This document shows, in pieces, positions 30,950-42,500 of a DNA stretch of 64,000 bases. How positions within the stretch are numbered: the first letter of the stretch is position 1; each line of letters opens with the position of its first letter. The position numbers and the translations under genes were made by a program. This DNA comes from Symsagittifera roscoffensis (Eukaryota > Xenacoelomorpha > Acoela > Convolutidae). Below the pieces are notes generated by a model. That model was not told the origin of the DNA. It saw nothing but the letters and a program-made list of their open reading frames with translations, and did no database searches. The stretch lies in NCBI RefSeq assembly GCF_963678635.1, contig NC_087067.1, positions 49,085,618 through 49,149,617 of the forward strand, in the 5' to 3' direction.

Positions 30950-31730
30950 AACAAATCCTAACCTATTCGGTAAAGACAAATCACATCCCCAGTTCCGGTA
31001 GATATTTTCCTTACCCCTGAAATTGGGAGGCCTTAACATTAAGCTGCCATCCGACCATGAAAACTATTAAGATTGGTCTAAGAAACTGTACTGGAAGCTC
31101 AACTTCTTGTTACAGCAAGAAAAAATTGTACGAAAATGAAAAAATTAAAAACTAATCGAACAATTTGAAAAAAAGCCTTATGTGAACCTGATAAAGACGC
31201 AACGGACCCGGCCTCTGATAAAAGAGCTTCTAACTGGCTCAATACTTTACCAAAAAGCAGATACAACTTTAATCTTAACAAATCACAATTCAGCGATGGT
31301 ATTTACTTAAGATGTGGGAGTCGACAAAAACCCCAATCACATATGAACGTGGTGAAAAATTTAATTTAACCCTTGCCCTTCACTGTGCAAAGGGCGGTTA
31401 CACACACATAAAACGCAATGAAATTAGAGACACACTCGCGAGCCTCATGAGAGAGGTTTGCGATGAAGTCAAGGTTGAGCCGAAACTTCAGCCGTTGCAA
31501 GGCGGAAGCTTTGTCAACAGTTCAACTACAACTGAAGATGAGGCACGACCTGACATCAAAGCAAACAAACTCTGGGTTCACAATTTAGCCGCGCTTTCTA
31601 CTACGTGAAAATTTTCAAGCCTCATGCCATACTTTCTCGAAAACTCAAAGAAGCGTATAAATATCTCAAAACGCTTAGAAAATCCAAACGTCAGCAAATA
31701 ATTTTAACCGTAGAGATAGAAGGAACTTAA
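30950..31730 (+). mobile_element. retroelement fragment, RT-associated C-terminal region (broken)
   Basis: Pieces such as ASNWLNTLPKSRYNFNLNKS, LALHCAKGGYTHIKRNEIRD, REVCDEVKVEPKLQPLQGG and the DEARPDIKAN stretch match a C-terminal region found fused to reverse transcriptases in many invertebrate retroelement proteins, where NEIRD and EVxxEPxLQP are constant. I cannot name the family with certainty. It is a fossil with several breaks and no RT core here. Confidence 0.6.
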
Positions 31731-32079
31731 AATCTAAACTACGAATGTCTTCGCACACTTTTCCATTTTCAGGTTTAAAAGTCTAAGAACTTTATAGATG
31801 ATCATCGATCATAAAAGTATCCTAAGACAAGGACTATACAAAATAACAAAAATTCAACTAATCAGAAGTTTGCTTATTTGAAATTTGCGCCAAATTTACC
31901 TTATAATTATATCATCAGACTTAAATGAGACATTGACACCTTCTTTTAAATTTATCTTTTAAATAAATTAAAATTAAAATTAATTTTTTGATTTGTCTTT
32001 TTTTTTAATTTCAAAAGTTGTCAATTTTTTATTTCGAAATTTATTTGTTTTTATATTAGCCGACAAATCGTTTTTGGAA

Positions 32080-32307
32080 CTACAGTTTAGGGATCAGTTC
32101 CCTGCTCCTAAATTCATTGCGTGTGATTAATCTCGGTCTCTCTTTCCAGATGGAAAATGCTTCTAATGTGAGTAGCTTGATGTTAGTGTTAGCTTGGCCC
32201 ATAACATCCCATGACATTCCCGCTCGCGTGCCCTCATTTTCACACATGTTCTGCACCATATTTGTAAATCTCAGACTTTCATTGCCTCGGTACTGCAGCA
32301 ATATCAT
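32080..32307 (-). mobile_element. possible retroelement C-terminal fragment, GIY-YIG-type tail
   Basis: The minus-strand stretch LLTLEAFSIWKERPRLITRN followed by EFRSREL resembles the EAL.I..RKPxLNTRxEFRSREL tails that close GIY-YIG-like endonuclease regions of some invertebrate retroelements (Penelope-like and related). Only this end is visible, so assignment is tentative. Confidence 0.35.
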
Positions 32308-32849
32308 GAGTGGTCTGCCTGTATTATCAATACTCCCTTAATGTAGGTGCTTCCCAGAGCTCTTGTAGAGCATGCAGCGATTAGTCGAGAAATTGAGCGG
32401 AAAAAGACAAGGAAGCTACCCAGAATCGATAAATTACACAAGAACTGAAATAAACTTCGCGCTCTGCAGGAGCTCTATTCTATAGATAAAAGGGTGCCAA
32501 CCTCTGCGCAAAGTTCAATATGTCAACAATCCTATTAACGCTTTTGTAAAGGCAGGGCGGCTAAGATAAAATAACTTTACAATTTTAATGCTGATATATG
32601 ACTTCAATGATACAATGATAGCTTGCTGATATAAAAGCATTTTTAAAAAGCTGTTTTGGCCCCAACTAGTTTGTGCACTGACATTAACTAAACTGATGGG
32701 CCCCTTTTGTAATTCATTTTATTTTTAATGGACGATGCGGTTGTATCACTCTGGGCCAGGTTGTTTGTTCACATGAATTTGAAGAATTGTTTTAAGCATA
32801 GCGAACTAAGTGCATCATTATTCTGATTAAAAGCCACGTTAGTTTCTAA

Positions 32850-33850
32850 ACTAACGCAGCTTACTTAGTTTTTGTAACTTAACATGGTCTGCAGAAATAG
32901 GATTATAACGAAATTTTTTACCGTTATGTTTAACTAACGTTTGACCGTGTTTTTCATCCGTAACGATGCTTGTAACATTCGCCCGGAAGTACATACCGAC
33001 GGAAAAATTAGCTACTTTCTGAAACGAATGGCTAGCTTCTAAACACAGCTTCATATGCTTTTAACCGTCTCAACCAAGCCGGTTCAATGTGTGGTTCACT
33101 AACATCGGTTCGATAAAAAAAATTGCTATAAGTTAAAGGCTATCGCCCAATGCGCGCAAATTAAATTAAAAACATGAAAAAGTAGTGAGTTCATGCCTGG
33201 GTCTCAGTACCCCTATACCACCAGGTCACTACTGAAAACGGGGCTACTCTTTATTTTTTATATTACTATTGATTTTTTCAGTTGATGAAAAGCATCATCT
33301 CTATCGGATATGGATTAAACCTTTCCCTAAACTCCTAGCTTTCAATTATCTGAAAATGAACTTGATGGTAGTTTAATTCTATTCAGGACATTTCGGGAAG
33401 ATAAAAGGTTGCTAAAGTATAGTTTCCATTCTTTCTCCGATACCCTTCCGGGTTCCTGAATCCGGACAAAGAGATGTCTTCTTCGTGACCAAGAAGGGTA
33501 GCAAAGTCCTCCCAATAGTTCTCCTGCTTCTCGGGAATCGCGAAAAAATTTCTACCGTTCGTTGTATTTGTCAAACGTCTTGTTCTGATTAGCGAAAATC
33601 GTCCGTCTGATATTCGCGGGTTTTCAGTTGTCTCGAACAATAAAATTGTTACGTGTCATCCACGACTACGAAAATTTAAAAATAATTCCATCAAACCAAA
33701 TTGACCCCTTCGAATACGTTCAATTGAACGATTAACTCTGTTAATTGTTATAAACAGTAAATCTTCCCACTGAACTGCTCCAATAAAAATTCGTTGAATA
33801 CATGCATTTCAGGTCATTCTGGTCGAATGTCAACAGTTTTGTAGCCTGGT
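32850..33850 (-). repeat. inverted-repeat arm 2, partner of 26,920-27,870
   Basis: On the minus strand this arm carries MFETTENPRISDGRFSLIRT (start near 33,640), FRNPEGYRRKNGNYTLATFY (near 33,410) and KLCLEASHSFQKVANFSVGM (near 33,030), the counterparts of blocks in arm 1. Its outer part (33,548-33,850) is also included in the tandem duplication upstream of ZCCHC8 and is repeated at 35,045-35,345. A 20-bp palindrome (32,837-32,856) sits at its inner edge. Confidence 0.6.
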
Positions 33851-36512
33851 CTGCAGACATAACACCGTAACGTAGTTACCTGTTCCTAATATTTACTTCG
33901 AACTTGTTTCTTCACTCAAATAAATTTTTTGGCTATTACTACCCTCAACGACAATTTAATTCCAAATTCGCAGTTTTTTCGCAGAGCACGAATAGTCGAA
34001 AGTAAGGAAAGGTTACTGTTGTACCCATTGCTGTTTTGTTTTTAGTTATAACCACGTGGTCTGTGGATAGTGGGACCCAGACATATGGTTATCTTACATG
34101 TTAGCAAAAGCTAAGTAAGCTGCGTTCGGCTGGAAGCCTAAAATTTGCTATTCTTTTGACAGCCCTTGAGTTTTTTCTCTTAATTTTTAAGTAATCAGAA
34201 GGTCAAAAGTATAGTAGTAACCGATTATCATAGTCACTTTCTAGATATGGAAGTAATAATGATAAAAGAAGATGACAAGTGTTGATGTCCTCACAATTAA
34301 AATCGATACGGTTGAAATCGGCCCTTGAGTTGACATGAACCAACTGTCTAGGTTTCCACTTTTCGTCGCTGTGTAATTTTTTGCTAGCTGTGTAATTTTT
34401 GGGGCGTATGTTACAACTGCAGTCACGCCAACTGAGTGTACGACTGTATACAAAAATCAGAACTGTTCATCGAAGCGTGCGCTTCGGGTTTCTGAAACCG
34501 ATGAAGATGGTTTGGCGCTGTAATCTTTGGACAGTTGAACTTTTTGGCACCAACGAACGGGACTGATTTTTTATATTTTGCTCGTTCTTTACTCTCTAAT
34601 GTATAATCTCACTTGCATACATGTTTTAAGAAGCATGAGATTTTCAAATTGAAATGCAGAATATGACAAGCGAAGAAACCGATCCCACTGCAACTCAACT
34701 TCCAATTTCACTTGAAGATGGTGAGCCTACTAAGAACTCAAAGATCAACGGCGAGGCAACTAGCAACTATGGAGATGAAAAAAAGTCCATTGTTGAGTCC
34801 ACCTCGTCCTTAGATGGCGATATTCCAGCCACTAACGACGATGAAATGTCGGACTTTCTTTCAGCGCAAAGGTCAATGACTGGCATTGTTTCTCCCATCA
34901 AACCGAAATTCTCGACTAAGCCAGCAACATTGGAATCAAGTTATCTCTCAAACACAAACAATAATGGAGGGGTCTCTCATAATGATTCGGAAATCGAAAA
35001 CGCAAAAGGGTTCTATACAAATTGGAGCACTGTTCTTTGAAAAAATTATTACAGTTCGTTATATTTGTCAAACGTCTTGTTCTGATTAGCGAAAATCGTC
35101 TGTCTGATATTCGCGGGTTTTCAGTTGTCTCGAACAATAAAATTGTTACGTGTCATCCACGACTACGAAAATTTAAAAATAATTCCATCAAACCAAATTG
35201 ACCCCTTCGAATACGTTCAATTGAACGATTAACTCTGTTAATTGTTATAAACAGTAAATCTTCCCACTGAACTGCTCCAATAAAAATTCGTTGAATACAT
35301 GCATTTCAGGTCATTCTGGTCGAATGTCAACAGTTTTGTAGCCTGGTCTGCAGACATAGGACCGTAACGTAGTTACCTGTTCCTAATATTTACTTCGAAT
35401 TTGTTTCTTCACTCAATTAAATTTTTTGGCTATTACTACCCTCAACGACAATTTAATTCCAAATTCGCAGTTTTATCGCAGAGCACGAATAGTCGAAAGT
35501 AAGGAAAGGTTACTGTTGTACCCATTGCTGTTTTGTTTTTAGTTATAACCACGTGGTCTGTGGATAGTGGGACCCAGACATGGTTATCTTACATGTTAGC
35601 AAAAGCTAAGTAAGCTGCGTTCGGCTGGAAGCCTAAAATTTGCTATTCATTTGACAGCCCTTGAGTTTTTTCTCTTAATTTTTAAGTAATCAGAAGGTCA
35701 AAAGTATCGTAGTAACCGAGTATCATAGTCATTTTCTAGATATGGAAGTAATAATGATAAAAGAAGATGACAAGTGTTGATGTCCTCACAATTAAAATCG
35801 ATACGGTTGAAATCGGCCCTTGAGTTGACATGAACCAACTGTCTAGGTTTCCACTTTTCGTCGCTGTGTAATTTTTTGCTAGCTGTGTAATTTTTGGGCG
35901 TATGTTACAACTGCAGTCACGCCAACTGAGGGTACGACTGTATACAAAAATCAGAACTGTTTATCGAAGCGTGCGCTTCGGGTATCTGAAACCGATGAAG
36001 ATGGTTTGGCGCTGTAATCTTTGAACAGTTGAACTTTTTGGTACCAACGAACGGGACTGATTTTTTTTATTTTGCTTGTTTTTTACTCTATAATATATAA
36101 TCTCACTTGCATACATGTTTTAAGAAGCATGAGTTTTTCAAATTGAAATGCAGAATATGACAAGCGAAGAAACCGATTCCACTGCAACTCAACTTCCAAT
36201 TTCACTTGAAGATGGTGAGCCTACTAAGAACTCAAATATCAACGGCGAGGCAACTAGCAACTTTGGAGATGAAAAAACGTCCATTGTTGAGTCCACCTCA
36301 TCGTTAGATGGCGATATTCCAGCCACTAACGACGATGAAATGTCTGACTTTCTTTCAGCGCAAAGGTCAATGACTGGCATTGTTTCTCCCATCAAACCGA
36401 AATTCTCGACTAAGCCAGCAACATTGGAATCAAGTTATCTCTCAAACACAAACGATAATGGAGGTGTCTCTCATAATGATTCGGAAATCGAAAACGCAAA
36501 AGGGTTCTATGG
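33548..36512 (+). repeat. 1,494-bp tandem duplication of ZCCHC8 upstream DNA and exon 1
   Basis: Unit 1 is 33,548-35,020 and unit 2 about 35,045-36,512, with about 25 bp of other sequence at the junction. The two ATG positions, 34,654 and 36,148, are exactly 1,494 bp apart. The units differ by scattered substitutions and a few one- or two-base indels. Unit 1 stops inside exon 1, before its donor site, so only unit 2 has an intact exon 1. Confidence 0.95.
34654..35040 (+). pseudogene. duplicated, truncated copy of ZCCHC8 exon 1
   Basis: The frame from ATG at 34,654 matches the N-terminus of ZCCHC8 (MQNMTSEETDPTATQLPISL, and so on) through IENAKGFY. It then runs into the duplication junction and a stop after 128 codons. 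Nearly all differences from the intact exon at 36,148 are single substitutions, and the frame is unbroken, so the duplication is recent or the copy is under some constraint. It lacks the donor that joins exon 2. Transcripts from its duplicated upstream region could still skip to the downstream exon, but nothing in the sequence proves this. Confidence 0.85.
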
Positions 36513-36565
36513 CAACTTAGACATGTCATTTGAAGACGACTGCATGGGCGAATCAAATTACAACG
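36148..36565 (+). CDS. ZCCHC8: ZCCHC8 exon 1
   Basis: Encodes 139 codons plus one base, from ATG to donor gttagt. It is acidic and rich in Ser, Thr, Glu and Asn, probably disordered, ending FEDDCMGESNYN. It shows no clear similarity to the vertebrate N-terminus, which is also acidic. The junction G plus AA of exon 2 gives Glu. Confidence 0.85.
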
Positions 36566-39500
36566 GTTAGTTTTTCTTATGAAGATAGGCTCGTTTTCAA
36601 TATAGCGCCTCAGGCGAACAAACTAGTACCCCAAATTGTGGTTTATGTATTTAGAGAGATTTCAGTTTGCTGGGGGGCAGTTATAGGAAGAACCTCCATC
36701 ATTCTCAGTTCAAAGCGCTACAATCTAGAGGTTTAAACTGATGAATCAGATTGCACCGTTTTCAGCTGTGATCAAGACTAAATAGAGAAGATGAAATATT
36801 CCTGGTATTCAGATGAATTCGCTAGAAAGATTTCTTATACAAAAGTTCAGAAAGTTTTTATCTAAAACAGCTGACAAATTCATGATCTATCTAAGGGAAT
36901 TTTTTGCTAAGGCAGCCCATTTTGAGTGGCATAAATAATATCTCGCATAATTGAAAGCTTAAATATCCTTGCTCATTAGATATGGTTTGAACTTTTGTGA
37001 ATTAACTGGTAGTTCTGGTCATTTAAAACTTTTTGTGCAGGCGTGTTTGCCAGCATGAACGTTTTGCACAGATAATCTCTTTGTTTTTTGTAGTTTGTTT
37101 TGTTCATTCTATTTTTTTTCGAGGAAAATTTTATATTGTTTCAGCTTCTGCGATGAAGCCAAGTACCCTAATCGCATTTTCTACTCTTTTTCACGATAGT
37201 TCGAAAAAAAATCGCTTTATTTTGTTTTTCATCTCATACTAGTAGCTGAAATTTTGATGTCTCAAGATGTTAACTTTAGTGTTTTTCATGTTTAACGATG
37301 TTCTCCAGAATTTTTAGTAGATTTAAAAATTTGTATTTTGTGTTGCTGTCGTCCGCATACCATTTCTGTGTCACGTTATCTTCCTGTACTAGCTTTAGTG
37401 AGGTTAGAGTTGTCAGCCCTTTATATGGCCATTGCTGCTGGATCTCTGTGGGTCTTTTTTGGAGAGTGTAATTTTCTCGTTCACAAAGAGTTTTTTTTGG
37501 ATGAGAAGAGAATTCTTTCTAGCTGCTGGTAAGGGTGGACAACTATACTCGATGTATATCACGGCCAATTATCGGTTAAGAGAGTTGAAAGCATTTCAGT
37601 GTCTCTCAGTGGAACGGCATCGGTTTCCGTTTTGTGGTATTGTTTTCTGAGCTTGTGGATAGCATATTCGATCCCACATTTCTGTTCTTAGCAAAATTAG
37701 AAATCGATCCCAGCATCTTGAATTTCATTTTTAAACTTTTTTTCGTGTGATATCCTCTGATTAATTTCATGCTTGTGTTCTGCTGTTGTGGAGTTTATGG
37801 AGCCATTGCCATGTGATCGAGTGTTGAGTGAAGTTCGAGTAAGGAGAGTGTTTGGGTTTCTGTAGCTAAAGAACTCTAGCAGATGCAGCGAGAGCAACTT
37901 AAGTGTCATAATAATCACCCCTGAGCCGCTGCATTTAACTTGGTTGTAGCCTGAACATGCGTTGTACCAAACTTCGCCCCGCGCAGCTGCTGCTATAAAT
38001 TACACATTTGGTTTGGGCCATTAGAAGTACAGTGTTGTCCGATCATTAATGTTAGCGGGAAAATTTATAAAGAAGTCATTTCCTCAGAAAGAGAAGTGGA
38101 TGCGATGCCATCACTGCACATTTGGGTGTTAGGCTGAGATTGAAGTTGAGACAATGAAAATTTTGAGATTCAGTTTGGGTGAGGCAATGAGAGTTTATGG
38201 GTTTACAAATCATTGTATACAAGTAAACTAAAGCACATGATTATGAAAATAACTGCTGCGGTTCAATGCAGTGTTTTTCGGGGTCATTACGAGGCCAAAC
38301 TCAGCACTGAATTTGCGCACAATTTTAAATCTGTATGATATTAAATCCGGCGACAAACGTGTGGTTGTACTTTGGTCGGTTTTGTGCTGCTACCGTTTCA
38401 TTCATATAAGTTTTAGAGTATTTCGAAGTTCAACCTTGATCTCAATTTTCATGCTTCAGAAACTTTCAGTAGCCTTGATTATAGGGAACCTTTATTGAAA
38501 ATGAAAATAAATCAAATGTTTGAAGCTGCAGTTTTTTTAAAATTTAATTTTCTACTAATATTTTTTGTTCTTTTCACTGTCTGCCTATGTTGTTTGTCTT
38601 CACACTGAACTGATGTTTTCTCGCAGAATACGAAAATTGTGACCTGGAAAGAGAAATTGAGATTCTTCGAGAGCACAACCAACATCTAGAATCACAGAAC
38701 AAACTTCTTCAACAGTTTTTGTCGCTAGATAATCATCTACCAGATGAAATGAATACACCCGTTGCGCTGGTGGTGATTCCAGACAACCCGCGAGCCAGAT
38801 ACTACAAAGATGTCATTGAAGAGTTTCTTTTGAACTTACCGCCCATTACAGAAAGTAAATTGAGGCGGGAGAAAAAAGCGGATGAGTATAGGCCGATGTA
38901 CCAACATGCTTCATTTAATTTGTACTCACTTTTGAACCAAAAAGATTTATCAGGAGCGAATAACAAAGTGAAAATGATCTACAATTCGTTTCTCGCTTCT
39001 GGAGAATACTTAGTTGACTCATTCGGGCAGCCGCTGGTTAATTTTGAGCCGGCGTTGACAGATGGATGGATCATTCCATCATTTGCACAGAAGTGGAATA
39101 TGACAATAGGTGATCCAGATAAACCGTCAGAGACCAAGAAGTTCCAGATGTCATGCTTTAACTGTGGTGGACCTCATAACTTGAGAGAATGCACTGAGAA
39201 AAGAGATCTAGTTAGGATTAGTCAGAACAGACAAGCGTTGATCGAGAGGTTCGGAGCTGCGCCAGGACTGGCTGCCAAGTCCACCAGATACCATCTGGAA
39301 GTGTCGGAAGTGGATAAGAGGTTCACTAAGTTCACACCAGGTGAGTATCGTCACAAAATAAGTTAAAAGACAAATTTAAATGAAATTAACCAATTAAATT
39401 TACCCAGACGATCTAGTTGAACGCTCAATATAACGTTATGTCTCAGTATCCCAGTAATAAATGCAAGCTTTGTACCTGTTTGCAAGAATTCATATTTTAG

Positions 39501-42500
39501 AGCAAAATCGAGATTCAATTAGTTTTGCCCTACTCGTAATCATATGAGTTTTGAACTGTTAATTTTGCCACATGGCCTATGTAAAAATTATAGCCTTTTC
39601 GTTTAGGTCGAATCAGTCAGGAACTGAGGGAGGCTCTTGGACTGCAGAGGAAAACTCTGCCCCTGTTCGTGTACAAGATGAGACAGCTGGGATACCCGCC
39701 CGGATGGCTGATAGAAGCTGAAGTGCAGAGCTCAGGTAAGGTCTATTAGTGAGCTCGGTCACTCCTGGACAGGCTGTGATCACTCATTTTGCGTGGAAAA
39801 CAAAACGAAAACGCCCGAACACAAAATTTCTCCCCATTTTTATTGGACGGGAAAAAATGAAATTAAGTTTGAAGTCTTTAAGATAGTCTAGTGAAATCCG
39901 AATTTTTATCTTATAAATACATTTACTCCAATGTTTTACGACTAAATTGGCTCGAAGTTTTCGAGCATCATCTTTCAGTCATCGAATCTGTGTCATTAAA
40001 AGGCTTTCAGAATAAAATGGCTTTTCGTTGCCAGCCCGCTAGATATTAAATTCGAATTGACTTTCTTAGACCACCTGATAATATTGACCCCTCCTCCGGT
40101 AATTAGAAGCTGGATAAGCAAGGATATTAGACCACACTGTTGTTTGATCAAACTTGCTTCAAGAGTCATTGAGGATTGGCTTGCTAGGTTGTTACTATTT
40201 ATATTGTTCAATCGTAGGTCTGGATCTGATCCAAGGAGAGCGTGATAGCCAGTTGGTGGAAGATGGAGAGGTGGTTTGTATGGAAGATGCAGATAGCAAG
40301 GCGAAGCAGGACGCCGCCAATGCAGAAAAAGAGAACAAGGTCACCTACAACATCGACAAACTGGTCACATACCCTGGATTCAACTCCAAAATTCCAGAAG
40401 GTAGTCAATATTAAAACCAGGTATAAGAAATCACTAGCGAATAGTATTGTAAGTTTCATCGAAGGGTATGAGGTGCAGGTTGATCAATTCAACTTTGGTA
40501 GTGTTGAAAACTGCAGTTTGAACAAATTCAGATGGTGTTGAGTTCAGATCGAAAAGAGATGCAACAGGATAAAAGAGCATTGACGGAAACCAGAAGATTG
40601 TGCAACACTTAATGGTGTTGATGGTATTTTCTGAATAATACATTGAGTCAGAAATTGAAATAATCTATTGTGATTATGTATCGTGTGTAACAAAAAAAAT
40701 ATTGAAAGAAATATGAGCATGATGTGGAATGATGTTAAAATATTTATAACTTAGAATAATTGATAAATGAAAATCAATTATAACTTTAAGTAAGTGTTTG
40801 TTCATCTTAGGAGTGAGAGACGAGTGCAATAAGATGCGGCCTCCGATGCCCCCAATGCAGAAACATCAGCAGTTGGTGGCCTGGAACAGATTCCTGGCCA
40901 AGGACGCCCCCGTGAACACAAATGAGGAAGAGAAGAGTGGTGGGAGGGGCAAGAGACACGGGTACAATCAAGGGGAAGACATGGGAGGGGATGATTCATT
41001 TGGAGCTAAACGAATGCGACTGGACAGTAAGTTTTAATCCCCGGGTTTTATCGTGAACATGAAAAATTTCAGCAACGCGTTTTGGTTAAATTGGTGTCAA
41101 ATTTGCAAGTTTGTTTTAAACAGGGCTGCAAAAAAGTTAAATCTGATGATAGGTTCATTTATCAGATTGTTTTATGTGGAAGTTGAAGTCATGGTTTAAT
41201 TCCATAGGTCATAAAGTGCGATGTTTCTCATTTAATTCCGGGAGAACAAATGAATGATGTGCCAAACATCGACAGCAAAAGTGTGCTCTATGTCATGTTA
41301 AGATGGCTACTCAAAGTCTTAACTAATTGTTCTGATGATAAACAGCTTCTGGTGAAGTGCTTGTATCTGCTTAGTGGAGTAATTGTGAAGTGGCTGTCTG
41401 CGCCTCTCAATCGAACGGTGGGATGTTCGAGTCCCACCATGATGCTCGTTGCTTGAGAGTGATGCAACATTACCAAGCCCATAAAATAACCAAAATGGGC
41501 ATATAATTTTGAAGCAGGGGCGCAACAACGGTTGTTCGGGAAATGGTGGACAGCTCGTATGTTGGTCCTGTTCCTTATGGATAAATCGTCTTAGCTTAAC
41601 TTCTTTATTTCAGTGAGCAACACTGACCCGGCAGACATGGATATCTGTGAGGACGAACCAGTGATGCCCATCATCCAGCCAAATGAGGACCCTCCCTTCC
41701 GAGGATTCATTCCCCCTCCACCCGACTCACCTCTACCCGAAGACACCCCCCTGCTGAACCCCATGCCCCCTCCTGTTAGCATATCCCACTGGCTGACTGA
41801 CTCTCTTAGACTTTTTATTCTGGATGAGGATGTGTCGATAGTCACAAAGAGAAGAAAAGATACAGCAGAGAACGGGAATTTTTTTGAACCGGATGAGGAT
41901 GGGGAAGTTGTAGAAATAAATACTGAAAAAGCAGAAGTTAATTCGGACATTGACGATGGAATGTCATGTGCAAGTACAGTCGAAGATACTGTTAGGACAT
42001 TGAGGCAGAAAACTGTACCGAATACAACGAGTTCATCTGGCACCGAAAACGAAACTAATCCAGAATGCGCGATTGAAGAAAACGATGCTGGGAACGAAGT
42101 CAATGAGTCACCAGGTATGTATCTACAAATTACTTTTGAAATTTTTCGATACGCATGACAAAAAATTTTTCATATAATCAGCAAGAACTTAGAACCATAG
42201 CCTCACAAATGGACCCAACCCCCTTTGGTACTGTTTTACGATATCCATTTTGGTAACCCCACCAAAGGGGTCAATTAACGCCAATGTATACTATTTTGAA
42301 GGGATCAAAAAACGCTAATATTTGATCATTACGTGCTAAAAGCCCCTTTAAACAGCTCTTTGGACCATTTTTGTAGCACTCGTTTTAATTTTGGCGCAAC
42401 AGCAATTATGCGTAAAGAGCGGTCAGATCTTATTTTAGTTCTTTTTTTACTATCCTTCATTAATGATTTGTCGTTCCTTATATGCATTCTATTTGAAGCA

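Noticed and set aside
41591-42103. 170-codon minus-strand frame opposite ZCCHC8 exon 6
   Set aside because: It is the antisense shadow of the Pro/Glu-rich coding exon, which is supported by splice sites and family similarity.
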